Shown piece by piece: positions 31,354 through 39,188 of a stretch of DNA of 39,188 nt; positions within the stretch are counted from its first letter, which is position 1, and every line of letters begins with the position of its first letter. Location of the stretch: contig JADFNK010000015.1 of the NCBI GenBank assembly GCA_022563405.1, positions 1 to 39,188 of the forward strand, written 5' to 3'. The position numbers were made by a program, and so were the translations under genes. The notes under the pieces were generated by a model. The model was not told the origin of the DNA, ran no database searches, and saw only the letters and a list, made by a program, of their open reading frames with translations. Origin of the DNA: Gemmatimonadota bacterium (GTDB lineage: Bacteria; Gemmatimonadota; Gemmatimonadetes; Longimicrobiales; Gaopeijiaceae).

Positions 31354-31374
31354 GAGTTGGGTGAGGCAGGTCTC

Positions 31375-34300
31375 TTAGTAGGCCCCCGGGTCCCGTCCGC
31401 TCCTTCCATCCTCGACCCGCACCAACCGTACCCGCGCCTTCCCGAACATCTTCTGTAGCGCCTCTATGGTGTCGTGCGTGGGGTCCGTCCTGAGTGTACG
31501 CGACCGCAGGACTGGCGCCCCGGCTCCGTTGCCGGTGCCGAGGCGGAGCTCAACGGGGGCCATTCCCGGGTGGGCGACCAGAACCTCCTTGGCTCTGGCG
31601 AACACGTCGTCGTCGAGCTCGGCGCCAACCGGAAATTCGATCTGAAGGGCCAACTGACCGCTGTTGGAGACGCCTTCCAGAGGGAGCACGTCGTCGAGAA
31701 AAATCGGCGGGTCTTCCTCGTCGCGCTCCCGTCCGCTCACCTTTCCGGAAAGGAGCACGGATGCGTCCTGTTGAAGCGTCTCCTTGTACTTCTGCCAGTT
31801 GTCCTTGAAGGCGAGGACCGTGGCCGTCCCGTGAAAGTCCTCGACGGTGATCTTTCCCCACTCAGAGTTGTCACGCCGTGAGATCTGCCGTTGCACCTTG
31901 GTCACCACGCAGGCCAGATCCAGCGGCCGTCCGAGATGGTCCTTCAAGTTCGCCGTGTTCACGCTATCGAACGCACGCACGACGTCCGCGAAGCGATCGA
32001 GTGGGTGGCCAGAAATGAAGAAACCCAAGGCCTCCTTCTCTCTCTTCAGCCGCTCTTGCTCCGACCACGCCGGGACGTTCGGAAGGCCGGGGTCCTTGAC
32101 CTCGAGGGCTGCGTCTCCGGTGCCGAAAAGGGAGGCTTGGCCTGCTTCCTCTTCCGCCTTTCGGGCGCTGATTTCCGAGTACGCCGTATCGAGCCCGGCC
32201 AGGAGCTGTGAACGGTACCCGAACGAGTCCAGGGCCCCCGCCGTGATGAGTGCTTCGACGGCCCGTTTGTTCAAAGCGCGAAGATCGACGCGCTCCAGGA
32301 ACTCGAACATCGCAGTGAACGGCCCATCGGCTTCACGCGCCGTAAGTATCGAATTGACCGCGCTAGAGCCCACGCCACGGATGGCGCCCAGGCCGAAGCG
32401 AATGTGGGTCTCACCGACCGCCGTGAACTTCCAGCCCGACTCGTTGACGTCGGGAGCGAGGACTTGAATGCCATCGTCCAATTTCGGCAGGTAACGTGGG
32501 AGCTCCCGGCACTCTCCGATGTACTTGACCACGTCGTCGGTGTTGGACACGACCGCCGAGAGCATGGCGGCCATGAACTCAGCGGGGTAGTGCGCCTTCA
32601 GCCAGGCGGTGTGGTAGGCGATGATCGAATACGCGACCGAGTGCGAGAGGTTGAAGCCGTACCGTCCGAAGGTCTCGATCTGCTCCGCGAGGGTCTCCGC
32701 CGTCTTCTTCTCCACGCCTCGCTCGATCGCCTTCGTAACAAACTGCCGGAGCTCCTCCCGGATGAGCGAGGCGATCTTCTTGCCCATCGCCTTACGGAGC
32801 ACATCGGCCTCGGCCAGGTTGTAGCCGCCCAGGACGTTCGCGATCCGCATCACCTGCTCTTGGTACACGATGATGCCGTACGTGGACTTGAGTATCGGCT
32901 CGAGGTCGGGATGGTCGTAACGGACCTCCTCCCGGCCTGTTTTCCGCCGGATGTAGGCGTCCGCCATGCCTGAGTCGAGTGGACCGGGGCGGATCAGGGC
33001 GTTGGTGGCCACCAGGTCGTCGAAGCGGTCGCATCGCATGGCTCTGAGTTTTTCGATCGCCAACTTCGACTCGAACTGGAACACGCCCGCGGTCCCACCT
33101 TTTGCGAGCATCTTGTAAACGGCGGGGTCGTCCAGCGGAACGTCGTCCATGGACTCGAAGACCGTACCGGTTTCGGGGTGCCGGAGCTCTCCGACCCTGG
33201 CCTTGACCGCCTCCACGGCGTCGTGGATGACCGTGAGCGTCTTCAGGCCCAGGAAATCCATCTTGAGCATACCTACGTCTTCGAGGCAGTTCATGTCGTA
33301 CTGCGTGACGTACATCGCCTCGGAGGCGTCTCCGTTCCCGCCGTTCTTCCCCGTCTGGATACAGACCGGCACGTAGTCGTCGAGCGGCCCTGGTGCGATT
33401 ACGATACCCGCGGCGTGTACCGACGAGTGCCGGGAGAGACCCTCGAGGGTCATGGAGTAGTCGAAGAGCTGCTTGTATCGGCCGCCCTCCTCGTACAGGT
33501 CCTTCACTTCCTTGAGCTTGGTGATCGCCTCTTCGACGGTGAAGGCCTGCCCCGGCGTATTGGGGATCATCTTCGCGATCCGGTCGGTCTCGGACGGCTC
33601 CATGCCGAGGGTTCGACCCACGTCACGGATCACCGCGCGGGACTTCATCGTCCCGAACGTGATGATCTGGCCGACCGCCCTCTTGCCGTACTTCTCCTTC
33701 ACATACTCGATGACCTCGCCCCGCCGTTCATAGCAGAAGTCGATGTCGATGTCGGGCATCGAGATCCGTTCCGGATTCAGAAAACGCTCGAAGAGGAGGT
33801 CGAATTCCAGGGGATCGAGATTGGTGATCCAGAGTGAATAAGCGACGATCGAGCCCGCGGCCGATCCCCGCCCCGGTCCCACGGGAATACCCTGGCGGCG
33901 GGCCCAGTCGATGAAGTCCCACGTGATCAGGAAATAGCCGGCGTACCCGGTTTCAGTGATGACCCCCAACTCGTAGTCGAGGCGTTCCTGGACGGGTTCG
34001 GGCAGAGGATCTCCGTACCTCCGTTTCGCACCCTCCGTAGCCAGAAAAACGAGGTATTCGTTCTCGTTGGTCCGGTCCTCGGGGAGCGGGAACGCGGGCA
34101 GGTGGTACGTCTTCTCGAAGCCGACGTTCACCTCGTCGGCAATCTTCAGGGTGTTCTCGAGAACGTCGGGCCGATCCGGGAATCGTTCGGCGATCTCCTC
34201 CGCGCTCTTGAAGTAGAGGCCTTTGTCGTATCGCATTCGGCTCATGTCGCTTCGATCTTTGCCGAGTCCGATACAGAGCAGCACGTCGTGCGCTTCGTGA

Positions 34301-34941
34301 TCCTCCGCTTGAAGAAAGTGAGCGTCGTTGGTGGCGATCACCGGAATGCCCATCTCCTCGGAGAGCTTGAAGATTTTTTCGTTGAGCTCCGCCTGTCCCT
34401 CGGAGTCGTGCGCCTGGACCTCCAGGTAGTAGCGGTCCTCGAAGAGGTTGGCGTACCAGGTGGCTGCTTCTCGGGCACCCTCCCAGTTGTCTGCGGTGAG
34501 ATGGCGCGCGACTTCTCCGGCCAGGCACGCCGAGCTGACCACGAGTCCTCCGGCGTGGGCCGCCAGAACCTCCCGATCCACACGCGGCTTGTGGTAGAAG
34601 CCTTCCGTGTACCCGATGGAGGACAGCTTCACCAGGTTCTTGTAACCCTCCATGTCCCGAGCCAGGATCACGAGGTGATAGTAAGCTCGTTCTCCATGGC
34701 CAGCCTTGGAGCGGTCGCGCCGATCACCCGGAGCCACATAAGCCTCCATTCCGATGATCGGCTTGATCCCCTCCTTTTTAGCGAGCTTGTGGAAGGCCCA
34801 AGCGCCAAAGAGGCAACCGTGGTCGGTGAGGGCGAGGGCGGGCATCTCGAATTCCTTGGCCCGGTGGACGAGGTCGGTGAGGCGGTTGGCTCCGTCGAGG
34901 AGCGAGTACTCGGAGTGTGTGTGAAGGTGGACGAAGCTCAC
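31375..34941 (-). CDS. dnaE: DNA polymerase III alpha subunit DnaE
   Basis: 1188 residues from GTG 34941. Replicative polymerase. The PHP domain starts at once with HLHTHSEYSLLDG and keeps ALTDHG, GMEAYV and TNDAHF, so its metal site looks mostly intact. The polymerase active site is MPDIDIDF (Asp397, Asp399) with KMDFLGLKTL supplying the third acid. The fingers, helix-hairpin-helix (GVGSSAVNSIL) and OB-fold (LACVVTKVQRQISR) follow in order. An internal clamp-binding motif QASLFG is at about residue 931. Domain order is that of DnaE1, not PolC. The Shine-Dalgarno is unclear. It is followed by DUF1015. Confidence 0.95.
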   Translation of the reverse strand: MSFVHLHTHSEYSLLDGANRLTDLVHRAKEFEMPALALTDHGCLFGAWAFHKLAKKEGIKPIIGMEAYVAPGDRRDRSKAGHGERAYYHLVILARDMEGYKNLVKLSSIGYTEGFYHKPRVDREVLAAHAGGLVVSSACLAGEVARHLTADNWEGAREAATWYANLFEDRYYLEVQAHDSEGQAELNEKIFKLSEEMGIPVIATNDAHFLQAEDHEAHDVLLCIGLGKDRSDMSRMRYDKGLYFKSAEEIAERFPDRPDVLENTLKIADEVNVGFEKTYHLPAFPLPEDRTNENEYLVFLATEGAKRRYGDPLPEPVQERLDYELGVITETGYAGYFLITWDFIDWARRQGIPVGPGRGSAAGSIVAYSLWITNLDPLEFDLLFERFLNPERISMPDIDIDFCYERRGEVIEYVKEKYGKRAVGQIITFGTMKSRAVIRDVGRTLGMEPSETDRIAKMIPNTPGQAFTVEEAITKLKEVKDLYEEGGRYKQLFDYSMTLEGLSRHSSVHAAGIVIAPGPLDDYVPVCIQTGKNGGNGDASEAMYVTQYDMNCLEDVGMLKMDFLGLKTLTVIHDAVEAVKARVGELRHPETGTVFESMDDVPLDDPAVYKMLAKGGTAGVFQFESKLAIEKLRAMRCDRFDDLVATNALIRPGPLDSGMADAYIRRKTGREEVRYDHPDLEPILKSTYGIIVYQEQVMRIANVLGGYNLAEADVLRKAMGKKIASLIREELRQFVTKAIERGVEKKTAETLAEQIETFGRYGFNLSHSVAYSIIAYHTAWLKAHYPAEFMAAMLSAVVSNTDDVVKYIGECRELPRYLPKLDDGIQVLAPDVNESGWKFTAVGETHIRFGLGAIRGVGSSAVNSILTAREADGPFTAMFEFLERVDLRALNKRAVEALITAGALDSFGYRSQLLAGLDTAYSEISARKAEEEAGQASLFGTGDAALEVKDPGLPNVPAWSEQERLKREKEALGFFISGHPLDRFADVVRAFDSVNTANLKDHLGRPLDLACVVTKVQRQISRRDNSEWGKITVEDFHGTATVLAFKDNWQKYKETLQQDASVLLSGKVSGRERDEEDPPIFLDDVLPLEGVSNSGQLALQIEFPVGAELDDDVFARAKEVLVAHPGMAPVELRLGTGNGAGAPVLRSRTLRTDPTHDTIEALQKMFGKARVRLVRVEDGRSGRDPGAY

Positions 34942-34976
34942 GAGTGCCCGGGCTCAAGTCGCCTGTGGAGATGAGA

Positions 34977-35019
34977 GGTGAGCCCTTCGGTCGGGTCCGA
35001 AAAGGCCTACACGCTCACC
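34977..35019. other. Two-part inverted repeat between pilin gene and dnaE
   Basis: GGTGAGC (34977-34983) pairs with GCTCACC (35013-35019), and inside it CCTTCGG (34984-34990) pairs with CCGAAAAGG (34997-35005) with a bulge. It could form a hairpin in the RNA running from the pilin gene into dnaE, 36 bases before the dnaE start. No T-run follows, so it is not a standard intrinsic terminator. Confidence 0.4.
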
Positions 35020-35129
35020 ATTCTACACATCCACGCTACGACCGCCAAAAGGGAGGGGGCAGGATGGCGTACCCAAGCGGTTTGGGGTGGAAGGACTCCG
35101 CCATCGGGGATGGAGATGTCGTTACCGCT

Positions 35130-35564
35130 CTACTCGATCACCCAGGTGTATTTGTTCCCGGAGCTCCATTTCGGTGATGCCAGCATTTCCAATGCCGTGC
35201 GTCCGAGAATCGAGTCTGAGGTGACCAGCGTTACTCCGAGGACGAAGGGCGATCCGCCCCAATAGTCGTAGTCCAGCGTGTACTCGTCCTGGACGAGGTC
35301 GAAGCCGCCGGGGAGGTAGTCCTCGAGCCCCGCCGGGACGACGCCGCTGGCCGCCTCGGACGGCCAAGCCTGTTGGTCCGACTGGTAGCTGTACACGGCC
35401 ACCCGAACGGCCTGCATGTTGCTTATGGCATCGGTCGCCCGGGCCTTGACGATGACGCCATTGAGGCGGGGCTGCGCGATGGCCGCAAGAATGCTGACGA
35501 TCAGCACCACGACCAGGAGCTCGATCAGGGTTACACCCCTACGGTTCCTGGTACGATCAATCAT
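35130..35564 (-). CDS. Orphan type IV pilin-like (prepilin) protein
   Basis: 144 residues. The class III signal is IDRTRNRRG/VTLIELLVVVLIVSI, cut after Gly10, with Val instead of Phe at +1 and Glu at +5. A long helix (ARATDAISNMQAVRVAVYSY) and a small beta domain ending TWVIE follow; there is no Cys pair. It is not a GspG (no DPWG motif) and lies 8 kb from the secretion operon. Its start overlaps the preceding gene by eight bases, so the two form a unit. Confidence 0.87.
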   Translation of the reverse strand: MIDRTRNRRGVTLIELLVVVLIVSILAAIAQPRLNGVIVKARATDAISNMQAVRVAVYSYQSDQQAWPSEAASGVVPAGLEDYLPGGFDLVQDEYTLDYDYWGGSPFVLGVTLVTSDSILGRTALEMLASPKWSSGNKYTWVIE

Positions 35565-36093
35565 CGGCGCCCGCTCCTGAAGGAGTCGACGACACCCCGC
35601 TAACGATTGCCATGGCGTCAGCGGCGAGCTCGGCCAGAGGCTCAGTGGACGTGTAGTCCACGGTGACGTCCCCTGACTTGCCGCTCAACTGAAATACGCC
35701 ATCGGACAATCGTGTGTACTCGACGCCGTCGGGCCTTTCGCCCACTTCGTCGAGGGTTTCGGGAAGCCGTCCGTACTCCGACAGAAACTGCTGGATCTGG
35801 TTGAGCTGTACCAACATGTTCATGCGGAGGCCGGCTTCTTGAACGGCGGGCGGGATCGTGGGCACCTCTGGAATGAGCACCGCTGGGGGGAAAGCCCAAA
35901 GCCAAATCGAAAAGAGCGCTAAAACAGGCGGGATGGACGGGTGCACACGAGGCCGTGCGGGCTTCGAAGTCGCGGTGCTCCGAAGCTCATCGCGACGCTC
36001 CTGGTCCTTCAGGACGTCGCTTAGGGCGTCCCCGTATTCGCTGGCTTGCGACGGTTGGGGCGACGCGGATTCGTCTCTGTGTTCTTCGTCCAT
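35557..36093 (-). CDS. Single-pass membrane protein paired with the orphan pilin
   Basis: 178 residues from ATG 36093; an in-frame GTG at 36165 would add 24 residues encoded partly by a T10 run. I recognise no named family. A charged cytoplasmic N-terminus (about 60 residues) is followed by one transmembrane helix (PPVLALFSIWLWAFPPAVLI) and a periplasmic part with VQLNQIQQFLSEYGRLPETL, a pattern seen in pilin-like proteins after their stalk helix, then VFQLSGKSGDVTVDY. There is no prepilin cleavage site. It overlaps the pilin gene by eight bases. A role in assembly of that pilin is inferred from position and this resemblance. Confidence 0.65.
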   Translation of the reverse strand: MDEEHRDESASPQPSQASEYGDALSDVLKDQERRDELRSTATSKPARPRVHPSIPPVLALFSIWLWAFPPAVLIPEVPTIPPAVQEAGLRMNMLVQLNQIQQFLSEYGRLPETLDEVGERPDGVEYTRLSDGVFQLSGKSGDVTVDYTSTEPLAELAADAMAIVSGVSSTPSGAGADD

Positions 36094-36111
36094 GGACGGC
36101 TTGTGGGTTCC

Positions 36112-36121
36112 AAAAAAAAAA
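36112..36121. repeat. A10 (T10 on minus) homopolymer
   Basis: Ten A in a row, then GAAA, 19 bases upstream of the ATG at 36093. It is the longest homopolymer seen in the window. Confidence 0.95.
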
Positions 36122-36275
36122 GAAATCGGGGCAGCTGATTCTTGTATTCTCCCCCTAATATGCACCGCATCTCACCGGGATCCCAACGTTCTTGTCCAGA
36201 GGGATCTTGTTGGGGCTTCTCGAGGCGGGTATGAAGTAGGTGTTCTTCGCACTGACCACAACAAAGGATCTGGCT

Positions 36276-39188
<2,913 letters not shown>

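Noticed and set aside
36125-36170. Promoter for the glutamate-synthase-like gene (TAATAT at 36156-36161)
   Set aside because: No matching -35 at proper spacing could be found, so I do not list it.

Overview
This is a GC-rich bacterial chromosome segment with mostly housekeeping and envelope genes. The combination of genes suggests Gemmatimonadota or a close relative: a compact type II secretion (T2SS) operon, a paired DUF4212 plus VC_2705-type sodium symporter, a remnant that looks like the tail of a MerR-TPR protein, and a rhomboid with a small C-terminal domain. That placement is inference from recalled family distributions, not a search. I see no rRNA, tRNA, CRISPR array, insertion sequence, integrase or plasmid/phage replication gene.

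Layout. 1-2775 (+): the 3' end of a DadA-like FAD oxidoreductase, a rhomboid protease and a membrane GGDEF diguanylate cyclase. 2778-3330: a TPR gene remnant (-) abutting a small phage-holin-family membrane protein (+), which looks like a rearrangement scar. 3426-5631 (-): an exported M20 peptidase and an alpha/beta hydrolase. 5811-7761 (+): a RidA-like lipoprotein, MsrA and a short-chain dehydrogenase. 7817-14811 (-): a heavy-metal efflux group (RND pump, adaptor, TolC channel) preceded by a small His-containing exported protein and a CDGSH/ferredoxin protein. 14864-16612 (-): an MsbA-like ABC exporter. 16714-27204 (-): an 11-gene T2SS operon in the order G-F-H-I-J-K-L-M-C-D-E, nearly every junction overlapping by 1-4 bases. 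27436-29473 (-): symporter and its small DUF4212 partner. 29638-30045 (+): unknown membrane protein. 30091-34941 (-): dnaE and a DUF1015 gene. 35130-36093 (-): an orphan type IV pilin-like protein and a single-pass membrane partner. 36276-37853 (+): FMN-binding glutamate-synthase-like protein, convergent with ahcY (-), which runs off the window.

How the genes work together. The T2SS operon encodes the pseudopilus (G,H,I,J,K), inner-membrane platform (C,F,L,M), ATPase (E) and secretin (D), but no prepilin peptidase, so GspO/PilD must lie elsewhere. Two of its proteins, GspI and GspC, carry long glycine-rich low-complexity tails that are unusual for their families. The efflux group would move metal ions from periplasm or cytoplasm across the outer membrane.

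The most unusual signal is not a gene. The window is dense in short direct tandem duplications (10-23 bp units). Five of them contain the stop codon of a gene (M20 peptidase, msrA, RND pump, ABC exporter, DUF1015), so that the last codons plus stop are repeated just outside the gene. Those inside coding regions have periods of 12, 15 or 18, all multiples of three. This points to an active slippage or repair-associated duplication process filtered by reading frame.
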